Counted from the stretch's first letter, positions 14,743 through 24,374 are shown. The stretch: DNA of 64,000 nt from Oasisia sp. SBJ-2009 (GCA_964017155.1 OZ024867.1:27119609-27183608); one strand, 5' to 3'. Notes: generated from the letters alone by a model not told the origin. Numbers and translations are program-made.

Positions 14743-14769
14743 GGAAGTCTAACTGTGCTCTGACCCCTA
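14743..14769 (+). repeat. 27-base internal-unit segment at the array boundary
   Basis: Immediately after the truncated sixth copy come 27 bases (GGAAGTCTAACTGTGCTCTG, then ACCCCTA) that equal the middle of the unit, for example near 13754-13780 in copy 6, before unique sequence starts with TAGCGAGGG. The array therefore ends by a jump between two non-adjacent unit positions. Confidence 0.85.
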
Positions 14770-15596
14770 TAGCGAGGGAATTCCCTTCGCAATGCATTGT
14801 GGATATTTTGTACTCGTCAAAATGTTGTTGTGCCGCCATTATCCCATGTTAAAAGGCCTGTGTTTTTCGGGTGTCTCGCAAGATCTAGCAATATCTCAAA
14901 CTGGCTACCTAACAAGAAAATGTAGTGAAAAAGACTTCACGGCATATATTCAAAGTGTGTGAATCCGTCATCAAAGAGCACCGCAACTTATTATATTACT
15001 GGTTATGCCATACTATTTGACAGCAAGATTCTCGTTGAAGTCAACTTGTGAAGTCACGCGTCTGCTGCCAGGTTTGACAGCGCCTTCATCTTCGACTTTT
15101 TTGTTTTCCATATGTCTTAGTTGTTATAATTATTTGATTAACTTGATGTGTAGAACCTTATTGTATAGAAATGAATCGCTTGAAGCAATTTTCTAAAGCA
15201 TAATTGTAGTATTATGTTCCAAAGTTTCTAGGCTAAGCCTAGCTAAACAAAACTCAAAAGGCCCACAATCGTAATCATGGCGTAAAGCCGACAGTTTCAA
15301 AAATAAAATCAAGAAATAATGATAAATATGGCCTATGTGAAATTATCTGTGTTGATTTATTTTTTATGAATTATTGAATCAAGGTGTTGCTTAGTATAAT
15401 ATTGATTTCACTGTTATGTAGCATCATAATGACACAACTAGGGAATCTTCTGCCAGGTCAAAAATCCGTGTCATTTAAGATTATTCAAGGGCAGATAATA
15501 CGCACAGTATTTTTGACATAGTCATAGGCGTTTCGAGATTTAGAATTTGTCATTTTAATATCTTGTATTGTAGATACTGTTTGGTTTATGATAATT

Positions 15597-15600
<4 letters not shown>
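14770..15600. other. Unique flank of the array, containing dispersed-repeat copy 1
   Basis: The first bases contain two palindromic elements: GCGAGGGAATTCCCTTCGC near 14771 and CAATGCATTG near 14789. From about 14830 to 15090 the sequence is similar, with gaps, to 28385-28650. Shared blocks include CCGTCATCAAA, GCAACTTATT and TCTCGTTGAAG in the same order. I found no convincing reading frame, and the nature of the shared segment is not recognised. Confidence 0.6.

Positions 15601-15642
<42 letters not shown>
15601..15642. repeat. (AT)n microsatellite
   Basis: Twenty-one uninterrupted AT dinucleotides. From 15643 to about 16350 nothing further is recognised. Confidence 0.98.
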
Positions 15643-15644
<2 letters not shown>

Positions 15645-16354
15645 CACTGTAAATTGAGCAAAATAAGAAAAAAGATAAATATTTCAGGTATTTGTCCTCA
15701 TCTTGACAGAATGTCATCACTGGGAAAACAATTGACATTTTGGTACAAAGATAACTGAGGAATATGTAAATGGTCATGCCAGAATTTTGTTAGCAAAAGT
15801 AAAACTATGTAAACATTTCAGGTATGTGTGTTCTACGACATTTTTTTACATAATATCATCACTCAGAGAGATGGATAGTTTAGTTAAAAAGATGTAAAAG
15901 GTGCGAAATTGGAAATGCCAAATGTGGAGGATAATCTTTCAGACGACCTGCATAGGTGGCTACGCACACGTGGGTTGTCTGCCTCGATGTCTGAATCAAA
16001 AGCATGTCTCGTGAAAAGGTAACTAAGGAAAATATATTATAAAGCAGTACTGTTCTCTGTCTGTCAGTGTGTTTGTGTAACCATATCACCAATAATTTTG
16101 CTTATATGGGGTTTCAAATGGGAGTTTGTAGTCATTACACGTACAACGCTTCATATTCACCTTTTTATGCAATTAATCCTTCCACAATTTTATTCAGGCT
16201 GTATACTAATCAATACTGTGAGTCAGTGACTCTAATCTTTTCTGTTGCAGTTACTTACATTTACAATACTTTTGCATACATTATACCTATAAGTTTACAA
16301 ATGCATTCCGTTAATGTGACGTTAGCTGTATGCATATTTCAGAGTGAAATGTCT

Positions 16355-16659
16355 CGTGATCAATAGCCTTTCTAAATACCTCGTTGATCCGGACTTTGGC
16401 TTATGACATTGTGCACAGTTTTGTGGATGACAGAATACGTAAGGTCACTTCTCCGGCATTTTACAACTGGACAGACACTCTTTCAGATATCCCGCACAAA
16501 TTTAACTATACACACATGTATGAATATCTGATGAAGAGAGAAGTGATTGTTTTATCAGCAGATGGAGTCATTATCGATAATGCCATGTTGCCAGTGGCAG
16601 AAAAACCACTGCAGAGTGTCTTTGTGTGGCAGGGCGTGGAGGCAAATGTAACCATGTAG
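16355..16659 (+). CDS. Unrecognised ~101-codon open frame (possible exon or dead element)
   Basis: The frame is open from just after a TGA at 16352 to TAG, with a first ATG at 16384. The translation has ordinary, non-repetitive composition (for example RIRKVTSPAFYNWTDTLSD), unlike the other frames here. A pyrimidine tract ending in TTTCAG lies upstream at 16336-16341, but it is not in frame with this stretch without one more change. A possible donor, GTAACC, lies near 16649. I do not recognise the family. It sits directly beside dead retroelements, so a transposon origin is as likely as a host exon. Confidence 0.3.
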
Positions 16660-16689
16660 GTGTAATCTTGTTTGCCCTAGTCGAGTTCT

Positions 16690-16968
16690 GAGAATATCAG
16701 ATGAAGACTAAGCTGCACAGGACAACAGCATTTCCTTCTGTGTAATCAACCCAAACCATACTGTGATAGAAAATATCAAAACACTCTCAATTACAGCTCT
16801 GTAAAAGTTGAGCATGACCTGTGTGGTCAAACCAAATGATCTTAACCTTCTTAAAAAGTACAGCTGAGCCTTTTTGAAAATATTAACAACATTTAGCTCC
16901 CATTTAAGATTACTGGAGATTGTAGAACCAAGAAATTAGAAATATTGGACAATTTCAACTGAATATAG
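16690..16968 (-). pseudogene. L2/CR1-like LINE reverse transcriptase, 3' part, decayed
   Basis: Reading the minus strand from 16968, one frame gives VEIVQYF, an in-frame TAA, then FLGSTISSNLKWELNVV and a stretch with the core RRLRSFGLTTQVMLNFYRAV, ESVLIFSITVWFG. This is the characteristic region just downstream of the catalytic palm in L2/CR1-clade non-LTR elements (FLG block, KKAQQ-RLYFLRRL block, YRAVIESVLTFSITVW block). A second stop appears near 16690 and the C-terminal remainder is unrecognisable. It is the continuation of the minus-strand piece at 17689-17858; the two are separated by another element inserted between them. Confidence 0.88.
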
Positions 16969-17450
16969 CGCTCAGCTCAAAGATCAGACTGATGCGCTCC
17001 CTAGTCATGTCCATATTCCTGTACGCCTGTGAGTCTTGGACATTAACAGCAGAAACCGAGAAAAGGATACAGGCCATGGAGATGAGATGCCTCAGAAAAC
17101 TCCTCGGCATCACGCACAGAGACCACATCTCCAACGAAGAGGTCCGAAACAGAACTCGGCAAGCCATTGGACCCCACGAAGACCTTCTGACCACAGTTAA
17201 ACAACGAAAACTGAGATGGTACGGCCACATAACAAGATCATCAGGGCTTGCCAAGACGGTCATGCAAGGTACAGTCCAAGGAGGGAGAAGACGAGGCAGA
17301 CAGAGAAAGAGATGGGAAGACAACATCCCGGAATGGACGGGCTTGACACTGGGCGCCGCCATGAGGAAAGCCGAGAGACGAGAGGAGTGGAGGGAGCTGG
17401 TTGCCAAGTCATCTGTGGTGCCCCAACGATCCACTGAGACTACGGGATAG
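16969..17450 (+). pseudogene. 5'-truncated non-LTR retrotransposon, C-terminal coding end
   Basis: An open frame runs from the insertion junction to TAG at 17448-17450. It contains the typical C-terminal region of many invertebrate LINEs that follows the reverse transcriptase: YACESWTLTAETEKRIQAME, then RCLRKLLGI, LRWYGHITR, GRRRGRQRKRWED and EWTGLTLGAA, ending in a basic Arg/Trp-rich tail. The catalytic domain is absent, so this is a classic 5'-truncated, target-primed insertion. The clade is uncertain (RTE- or I-like). Its last codon runs straight into a pentanucleotide tail. It lies inside, and in the opposite direction to, an older L2/CR1-like element. Confidence 0.88.
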
Positions 17451-17688
17451 GCAGGGCAGGGCAGGGCAGGGCAGGGCAGGGCAGGGCAGGGCAGGGCAGG
17501 GCAGGGCAGGGCAGGGCAGGGCAGGGCAGGGCAGGGCAGGGCAGGGCAGGGCAGGGCAGGGCAGGGCAGGGCAGGGCAGGGCAGGGCAGGGCAGGGCAGG
17601 GCAGGGCAGGGCAGGGCAGGGCAGGGCAGGGCAGGGCAGGGCAGGGCAGGGCAGGGCAGGGCAGGGCAGGGCAGGGCAGGGCAGGGCA
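17451..17688 (+). repeat. (GGGCA)n pentanucleotide tail, ~48 units
   Basis: A perfect pentamer array begins directly at the stop codon of the plus-strand LINE fragment and ends at the junction with the interrupted older element. The position fits the microsatellite-like 3' tail of a non-LTR element. Because the unit has no stop codon in some frames, long Gly/Arg/Gln/Ala and Pro/Ala/Leu frames appear on both strands; they are not genes. Confidence 0.97.
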
Positions 17689-17858
17689 TCGACCACAAAA
17701 GGCGAGGGTGGAGAAGATTTCTTTCTCCTAAAATCCAAAAACATTTCTTTTGTTTTATTTACATTAAGTTCCAGATTGTTATCGTTGCACCAACTAATGA
17801 GTTTGTCACACAATAAGAATTGATGTAGTATTTGACCGCTAAACAGGGCAACATTCAA
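17689..17858 (-). pseudogene. L2/CR1-like LINE reverse transcriptase, upstream part
   Basis: On the minus strand the frame reads LISWCNDNNLELNVNKTKEM followed by FLDFRRKKSSPPSPFVV. This matches the block WCxxNxLxLNxxKTKExxxDFR of L2/CR1-type reverse transcriptases, which lies between the catalytic FADD box and the FLG block. The catalytic box itself is not preserved further upstream. The frame would continue at 16968 if the intervening plus-strand insertion were absent, so the two fragments are one dead element split in half. Confidence 0.88.
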
Positions 17859-17960
17859 TCAAGGCACTGACCAGGTCAAAGTGCGTGGGGACAAAGCCAA
17901 TTTGCAAGGTCATCGATGGACATAATGTCCTACTTCCACAGGTGTAGAGCAAATTCTGTG
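17859..17960. other. Short unassigned spacer
   Basis: Nothing recognised. It may include more decayed sequence of the older LINE. Confidence 0.4.
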
Positions 17961-18105
17961 CATGCTCACGGTGGTTATAAAACGTGTTGCGTACGTACTC
18001 AACTGAGCATATGCTCAACGGCGTTATAATGAAGGAGCTCGTTTGACCAAGTGACAGTGTTTGTTTGAAAATAGACGCAGAAATTGAACTCTTTCATTGA
18101 TGAAG
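17960..18105 (+). promoter_or_regulatory. Candidate TATA promoter and noncoding first exon
   Basis: A TATAAAA box (GGTTATAAAACGTG, about 17973-17986) is followed ~30 bases later by a possible start region. A strong 5' splice site (GATGAAG followed by GTAAGTAT) lies near 18103. Box, leader and donor in this spacing form a coherent first-exon model on the plus strand. The nearest downstream frames are the SANT-like stretch at 18195 and the Harbinger transposase at 20129, so it may be the old promoter of that transposon. The model rests on motifs only. Confidence 0.4.
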
Positions 18106-18194
18106 GTAAGTATCTAGGTAAACAAATACAGTGTCATCTATTGTCATCTGCTAGCGGGAAGACGATTGTAGCAGCATGATGTCAGTATAGCAGT

Positions 18195-18410
18195 GTGGTA
18201 CAAGTAATAGTACTTAGTGGCGAACTTGTGAACAGACGATCTAAACCTTGGGGGGTGGTTGAAGAGAAAACATTAATAAAAGAAGTTCTTCAAGGGGAAA
18301 ATGTTTTATTTGGAACCATGAAGGGCTGTGGAACATACTTTCCATCAACAGCGAACGGAAGGGTGACAAGAAGTTGTCGATATACTGAGAGCATATGTGT
18401 CATGTGAAAC
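18195..18410 (+). pseudogene. Degenerate SANT/Myb-like frame, possible Harbinger accessory protein
   Basis: The 70-codon frame contains SKPWGVVEEKTLIKEVLQGE followed by NVLFGTMKG. This resembles the W...EE..LI.EV.....LFG pattern of the Myb/SANT-like DNA-binding proteins that accompany PIF/Harbinger transposases. After this the expected second tryptophan (WNIL) is found only in another frame, near 18322, so a frameshift is likely. The context supports the reading: a PIF/Harbinger transposase fragment lies 1.9 kb downstream on the same strand. Assignment is tentative because only half of one domain is visible. Confidence 0.4.
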
Positions 18411-19560
18411 TGCAAGGTTTGACTAAACCAAGCCCAGTACATGCATGTCAAATTTTTTATTTTAATAATGTTATAACATGTGAACTGTGTGTAGTGTAAT
18501 TGTTGTTATTATTATTTAAAAATTTATAATATTGATTAAATTAAGTATTGCTATTAAGTACCATAAAACACTACACAATACATTCATTTATCAGTGTTAT
18601 TTCAGAATTAATTCCTAAGTTGTTTATTATGTTTTAATGACTGAAATGTAATTTATGTATTTACTTCTTAATTTTTTTAATATAAATTATTTAATACCGT
18701 GTTAATGTTAGTTTTTATATTATAGATAACCATAACATTTTAATATTATACGGGACACAATTTTTAAAACTGTTCGCAATGATCACCACACTAAAGGCAG
18801 AAACCGAGTGGCCAAGTAAAAATGAAATTAAGGTTATTAATGCTCTGAAAACTGTCAATGACAGTGTTAGTGTGTTGTACATAATAACAGAACAGTTAAA
18901 AGAAGTTACCATTTTACTGCTTTTTAAAACCTTCCATAACATATATGCAATATATTTGGTAGATTTACAAGTAATCACGTAACATATATGTATGCACAGG
19001 TTGCACGTGCTGCCATGTCATATATTTGTTGTCATTCATAATGTAGGTGGGTAATAAGAAGTTTCGTCCGGTACGCAAAGTGCTATCATCCCAGCAGAGA
19101 AAGCAAAAAAGGACCATGACAAATTTGAGACAACCACACGTGTTGTTTTAGAAGATCAGAAAGCATGATGCCTGAAGGTGGCACTGAAAGTGAAATCAGC
19201 GCATAAATGTTCGTTAATGATTTTGCCTTATGGCAATTGCTGTTTGTATGACAATTATTTTACGGTAAACTAAAAGGCACTTTAAAATGTTGCCTTTTTG
19301 TTGCAATGAATTAAATAATTTTTTTCCAATTACATACAGTATTATATAAAAAGTTTTTTGTCAGTTTTACATAATAACTTGACATAATTGTTTTTATCAA
19401 TTATTATTATTTGTTAATGGCGTATTGTGCAGGTGTGTTTTTATACAAAGTAAAAACAATACGTTACATTTGGATTTACCATATGAACACGAAGGGGAAT
19501 GATAGAAAACATTGTTTAAGTATTAACATTATATGACACTTCATCTTGTTTTTTTCACAC
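18411..19560. other. AT-rich intron-like or intergenic stretch
   Basis: Very AT-rich sequence. A 67-codon frame at 18779 has no recognisable motif. A possible acceptor (TTCATAATGTAG at about 19036-19047) precedes a short basic frame (VGNKKFRPVRKVLSSQQRKQ) that ends after 34 codons. I cannot assign either one. Confidence 0.4.
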
Positions 19561-19566
19561 CTTACG

Positions 19567-19627
19567 ATGTTGCGTTGCCTGAGCTTTTTGCTGGCCACGA
19601 CAACTGTGCTTTGCGATCCAATCGGAG
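19567..19627 (+). CDS. Candidate signal-peptide exon
   Basis: An ATG opens MLRCLSFLLATTTVLCDPIG, with the shape of a secretory signal peptide: short basic start, hydrophobic core and a small-residue cleavage region near VLC/DP. It is followed at once by a consensus splice donor (GGAG followed by GTAGGT) after phase 1. Without splicing the frame ends after 16 more codons. No downstream partner exon was identified; the neighbouring coding remnants belong to a transposon. Such a pattern can arise by chance, so confidence is low. Confidence 0.3.
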
Positions 19628-19854
19628 GTAGGTCCTACAGTTGCTCTCTTCTTGAATGTGATATTTTATAACGATTCTGTGATGTACATGATTGCTGGTC
19701 ATACGACTAAATCATTAATCAACGATTGCTTTATTCAAAATATTATAGAATTCCTAATGTTCCGTTACACTAGATTTAAGTCCCCAATCAGCTCCAGTCG
19801 CGCGGAGTCTCGCCATGTATCGTGACCTACTTATGGGCCCTATTACCATATGAC

Positions 19855-19925
19855 TACTCCTTTTAGATGCACAAAGTTTGGTTGAGTGGTGTGTTGCAGG
19901 TTCAATTCCTGCTGGTGTTATGCTG
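19855..19925 (+). repeat. tRNA-like (SINE-like) fragment
   Basis: The segment holds a perfect T-arm, GCAGG-TTCAATT-CCTGC, which also serves as a polymerase III B box, preceded by TGGTTGAGTGG, similar to an A box. The two are only ~10 bases apart, so an intact tRNA cannot fold. It is best explained as a deleted tRNA-derived SINE head or tRNA relic. Confidence 0.4.
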
Positions 19926-20128
19926 TTTGCAATGTAGAAACCAGTAGTATGCACATTCACTGAATCAATTGATTTCCTTTAAAAGTTTCTATCTATGTAG
20001 TAATGCCTGATAAAGGGGGTGATACATGTACGATAGATTTGTACGAGTGCATGAAACTTGTAGTCATGGCAAAAAAAATAGGTCGGGAGAGTTGCATGAG
20101 TGATGTCATAAGGTGAAGGTCATTAGAG

Positions 20129-20560
20129 ATGCACACATGCTTGTTTAAGGCAATGGCTGACAGTTGCAACAGCAGCAGTAAAGAAGAACGTGCATTTTGG
20201 CTCAGGGCAATGGCTGTGCTGCAGCAAATTGATGACGAAGAAAAGAAAGAAAAACTGAAGAAACGAAAAAGATGGTGGTTCATCCATGGATTGCATGGAG
20301 CCAGACGTTTGGCACATTTCATGCTCTGATGAAGGAAATTAAAGTGGAGGACCCCAGAGCATTTGCAAACTTCGTCCAGATGGACGTACACCAATTTCAA
20401 TATCTTCTACACGCCGTTTCGCCATTATTCATCCACAAAGACATAGCCATGCACAATGGAATACCACCTGCTGAGCGCCTTGCTGTAACTCTGCACTTTT
20501 TAGCGACAAGTACATTACATACAGTGTGTAATTATCTGAATATCATGTTGACCTTTCAAT
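20129..20560 (+). pseudogene. PIF/Harbinger transposase, N-terminal part, frameshifted
   Basis: One frame from 20129 gives an acidic/basic leader ending KEKLKKRKRWW. The next frame, from about 20275, continues with VHPWIAWSQTFGTFHALMKE, IKVEDPRAFANFVQMDVHQF, then PPAERLAVTLHFLATS. This order (basic patch, W(V/I)HPW, MDxxxFxxLL, ERLAVTLRFLATG) is the N-terminal region of PIF/Harbinger (HARBI1-like) transposases. A single-base frameshift divides the two. The similarity stops near 20550 with no DDE catalytic triad, so the gene is dead and truncated, unless an intron at the 3' side hides the rest. Harbinger elements often code for a second Myb/SANT protein, and a candidate lies at 18195. Confidence 0.85.
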
Positions 20561-20748
20561 TATTTGATTGTTTTAGTATACATTTTTTGCTTGGCTTCAG
20601 CTATTATTAAGGTTTATTTTATATTCACATTAGCTGGACCTGTGCTATCTACAGAGAGCATCAACCATCTGCAGATTGCGTGGGTAAGGCGTATCTATTT
20701 ATTGACAAATAGCCTGGACCTGGTTGCCACGTGAAAATCTATGCGATT

Positions 20749-21210
20749 TTACAATAACCGGTGTGTTGTCAAAGAGGTTGAGTTGCCGTCAAGAACTGCA
20801 CGTTTGTTTTGTGAATTTTCTTTGTTAGAGGAATATGTATATGTATGTAAGATGTGTGACAAGAAGTTTGGCGGCTGTTGGTGGTCATTTGTATGGTCAG
20901 TCCAGAAAATAAAAGATATTATGCGCAGTTCATGCCGACCAAGTCGACTGTATGCTACGTCATTCTGTTGATAAAATGGCGTAGTCCATAGACTTTTGAT
21001 GGCTATGTGTCTAAATTGTTTTTCTGGTAAACCGGTGATATTAAAAATATGATTGCTGTTGGAAGTTGTAACTTGTTTTACCTTTACTAGGCCCATATCA
21101 CCAAAGCGTTGATTTTTGTTTCCCTTCACATCGCAAGGGCCCTGTTGTTTTATGATGACCTTGTCAGAGGATGGGGCAGCCTCTTTCAGCTCACATTCCT
21201 GCCTGCCCAA
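20749..21210 (-). CDS. Unrecognised 153-codon open frame
   Basis: One of the longer non-repetitive open frames in the window, beginning MGRQECELKEAAPSSDK and read on the minus strand. It has mixed polar composition with no clear signal peptide, membrane span or known motif. In this AT-rich context a frame of this length is unusual but not conclusive. It lies 200 bases beyond the dead Harbinger transposase, on the opposite strand, so it could be part of the same element or chance. Confidence 0.25.
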   Translation of the reverse strand: MGRQECELKEAAPSSDKVIIKQQGPCDVKGNKNQRFGDMGLVKVKQVTTSNSNHIFNITGLPEKQFRHIAIKSLWTTPFYQQNDVAYSRLGRHELRIISFIFWTDHTNDHQQPPNFLSHILHTYTYSSNKENSQNKRAVLDGNSTSLTTHRLL

Positions 21211-22234
21211 ACTGATATCGGGCCTGTCTAAATGACAGGTGGACAGGTATCTAGATAAGGCTACGTGTTCCCTACAATATCATGACCAGTATTTCTACTA
21301 CATTGGAATATCGAACAATGATTCACTTTGATATTCATTTCGCCCCAAAACTTATTATCCTGTCTGAATGCAATTACAGGATGAGCCTAATAATTAATGT
21401 CAGTACATGTGTTCTCTGCCGTCACAACTGGGCAACCAGAAAGCGCCGCAACAAATATGCATATTCGAAAAAGTCCACTGGCATAGCACAAAGTGTGGAA
21501 TTTCAAATTCATTGATATTTTTAGTGTTTATTTCTTTGTGGACATGGAGCTATACAGCAGCATATATTAATATTGATCCAAGCAATATGTGTTTTTATTT
21601 CCTTTAACTGCTCTGCTTAAGTTGTTAACTAGTGGTATGTGCTAAATGTGTGTTAGAGCTCTTTAATTTCATACTCTCATGGACAAGTTCTATGCAATGT
21701 TCAGAGTTCACAAAATGAAGGAACTTTGAGTCAGCTGCATAACCTCATCAACAGGAGAAATGGGTGACTAAAGTTGCAAGAGACTACCATGCAGTTTCAG
21801 ACTTTGTTGATTTGATAGAGCTCTGACTGCCATGTTCTTGACACAGCCATGAAACACCTGGGAATGACAGTAGACATCAGACCAAGCAGCTTACCTAGAC
21901 TGATACACCTTTGGTCAGCTGGCAGAAAAAGAAATACATTCGGCAAACTGTTGGAACCATCATCAATATTTTGCATTATTGTTTATTTTTAAGATTATAG
22001 GATTATATTCCTGAATACATATTTCAATTGAGGCTTGATTGTTGTTTTGTAGGTCTGTAGTACTGTGATAAAACTGTTACAACTGTGTAATACAAACAAA
22101 AATTAGTTTGCAATTTTTTTAATTAGAGCTAATCTTATCATTACAGTTTTAGGTGTGTTCTTACCATTTTTATAATACACTGTGTCCCATTATTGGGGAT
22201 GCTCAATTTTGACAGTACATTTCAGCTCCTCATA

Positions 22235-22335
22235 AACTTGTTCACTTAAACACCAATCTCGATTCATCTGCCACTTAGAAGTATTCAGCCATGCTGCAAT
22301 TAATTCAAACAGCCCGACCCACCACTATTTACATA
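22235..22335 (-). repeat. SINE body fragment (family shared with 24872, 26982, 35955, 45078)
   Basis: AAACTTGTTCACTTAAACACC, then GTATTCAGCCATGCTGCAAT and TAATTCAAAC, align with the body of the SINE copies at 35955-36217 and 45078-45308. Both ends are missing. Confidence 0.6.
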
Positions 22336-22407
22336 CTGGTACTGGTTGAACGAAGCCATTGACATTGTGAAATAAATGACAATTAAAAACCAGATGCGCT
22401 TGACTGT

Positions 22408-22560
22408 CTTAGGCTAGGTTTAGCCTAGTTTTAACCATGGACACGGTTGACGGCACTAGCTGTGCCGGGCCCTGGGAAGCTGCGAGACGAGAGTCTGACT
22501 CTGAGATCTGTGACAGCGTCTGCTGGCCTTGCTCTAGCCTAGGGCTAGGCTAGGCTGCTA
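22408..22560. repeat. Cluster of TAGGCTA/TAGCCTA palindromes
   Basis: TTAGGCTAGGTTTAGCCTAG forms an inverted repeat. A second cluster, CTAGCCTAGGGCTAGGCTAG, lies ~130 bases later. Similar TAGGCCTA motifs are scattered near 24001 and 24343. The function is unknown. Confidence 0.6.
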
Positions 22561-22898
22561 CAGCCTATACAGGTAATACAGCCAGTGGTTGGGTATCGAG
22601 AGGGCAGAGTTTCGAGTTGTGTTTTGATGTATGCAGTACATCGCGGTTTGTTTATGAATTACGTCACAAGCAAAAATGTGAGCGGGATCGCCGTCAAGCT
22701 TTGCCTTTTTGCCAATTTTGTCCAACAATTACAATGGTCAATGTCACAATGGTAATCATACATAATAATTCATGTCACCATTGACTAGATAACGGTTAAT
22801 ATGTTTACGAAGTAATTTACTATTGCGACAGGACATGTCCTAAAGCAAATATTACCCACTGCATACATTTGATACTTTAGCCTAACCCCCTTTCCCTT

Positions 22899-23281
22899 AT
22901 GTTTCCGTCATTAAGACAATCTTCTGAAACCAGAATTTCAACAGAATATATGACGAAAACGTGTTGGGCAGCCATTTTTGGATCGCTTGATCAAGTTAAT
23001 GTAGTCATAGACATAGTTGCCGCGTGTGCAACGCTATTCAGCAACACATCTCCAATACGCACACATACATCACAACATTCGTCATATTTAATATGGTACC
23101 TGTATATATTGGGCTTGGTTCAAGCAATAGCTTACGAGTAATCCACATATCACGAGCTCTGTCAATGGCGATGCCGATGGCGTCAACGACAACGCCAGGC
23201 AGACGACAATTTGGACTTGGGTACATGGACAGTTCATTATCTGGATGGCGCGTGCAGCCAGCACGCAAACAATGCAGTTAA
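22899..23281. other. Overlapping short open frames on both strands, unassigned
   Basis: Plus-strand frames at 22899 (80 codons) and 23024 (85 codons) and minus-strand frames at 23038 (76 codons) overlap in a less AT-rich stretch. None has a motif I recognise, and they cannot all be real. This may be one exon or none. Confidence 0.25.
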
Positions 23282-23589
23282 AACGTCCCATTTGATCGGT
23301 TATAAATGTGACATTTATGCATAGAGATGAATATAAAAACGTTCCACTGCGTACTATTTCCGTACAGACATAAACGCGCCATATTTCGTGTTTTTCTGCC
23401 TATGCAAATCAGCGGTTCGTGTTTGTGAGGAGAATGTTGTAATTGATCGGCGCGACGGATCTGTTTCTTCTCCCGTTTAACCAATAAGCTTCAAAGTTTT
23501 GAAGATTATTATTGGTATTGGCAGGAGATGCGCATCGCTGTAGAAATATAAGAGAAAAATGGAAGAATATTGTTTGCTGCTGAATAAAA

Positions 23590-23823
23590 ATGAATTTGAC
23601 GTACATGAAGGAAGTGGATGTGGAAGGGATAAGGCCAAGGCAAGTGCAAGTTTATTTACCGGGCTCAGAAATGGGCGACGCTAACCTTGAAACAGCCAAG
23701 ACTATCCTCGCGTGCAAGGGAAAGCTGCAGTTGTTTACATCAGTACCAGTCATAATAATATACCCTTGGCACATCCCTGTGCATACATCTCAGTCAATAA
23801 AATCGCTTACTAGTAGTACATAG
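23590..23823 (+). CDS. Unrecognised 77-codon open frame
   Basis: The frame begins MNLTYMKEVDVEGIRPRQVQ and continues VYLPGSEMGDANLETAKTIL before becoming hydrophobic. The first 45 residues look protein-like in composition. A CCAAT box lies ~110 bases upstream, near 23480. No family is recognised, no splice sites are convincing and neighbouring genes are absent. Confidence 0.25.
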   Translation: MNLTYMKEVDVEGIRPRQVQVYLPGSEMGDANLETAKTILACKGKLQLFTSVPVIIIYPWHIPVHTSQSIKSLTSST

Positions 23824-24094
23824 CGTGGTCGGCCTCCGGTCATATTGTTTGTGCTAACAGACAGACCACATATTTTTGGATGGCAATCCGTATTTTTGAC
23901 CTAAAATTCTGAAAGAATCCGTATCAACCGTATCACTAATCAGATCTCTTCCAGTTAACTGGCCTACGTTATTAAGGCCTTTTCAAAACGTAGGGCCTAT
24001 GTGTATGTGTTAGGAATGTCATTCTGCACCACTCCCGCTAAAAATAAGTTAAATATAATTATATTTTTTAAAGTCGACATAAATAAGCCGATGT
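23824..24094. other. Noncoding spacer
   Basis: Nothing recognised. Confidence 0.4.
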
Positions 24095-24150
24095 CAGAAG
24101 GCGCGAGCAGTTAGCGCAGCCCAGACACATCGGGGTCTCAAACCCCGGCT
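24095..24150 (+). repeat. tRNA-derived SINE head, internally deleted
   Basis: GGCGCGAGCAGTTAGCGCAG resembles the A-box region of tRNA-derived SINEs. CGGGGTCTCAAACCCCGG, with a perfect CGGGG/CCCCG T-stem, resembles the B-box region. The spacing is too short for a tRNA, so the anticodon arm has been lost. Confidence 0.5.
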
Positions 24151-24374
24151 TTGTCAAAGGCGATGTCTAGCGTGTGCATTGCGAAGTCGAAAAAGAAATT
24201 AACCATATTTTATAAATGTATGCTTAAAACAAATATATCTGTATTATATAGAATACAAAGTTAATGATGTAGTCTTAGTTTTGAAAAACAATATCCGACT
24301 TTGTTTCAGCGGGTGTGATGCAGAATGACATTCCAAACACATAGGCCTACACATAAAAAAAAACGTGGTAGAAC

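Larger units (their letters stand above)
21300..22890. other. Noncoding stretch with SINE remnant and palindromes
   Basis: No supportable gene. Two features stand out and are listed separately: a SINE-body fragment at 22235-22335 and a cluster of TAGGCTA inverted repeats at 22408-22560. Confidence 0.5.

Noticed and set aside
16955..17698. 247-codon minus-strand frame with Pro/Ala/Leu repeats
   Set aside because: It is the reverse strand of the (GGGCA)n tail and the plus-strand LINE frame.
23024..23281. VYIGLGSSNS, similar to the start of HPPK-type enzymes
   Set aside because: Nothing after the first residues fits that family, and competing frames exist on both strands.
19855..24150. Possible tRNA genes at 19855 and 24095
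   Set aside because: T-arms are good but A-to-B-box spacing is too short for a cloverleaf; better read as SINE relics.
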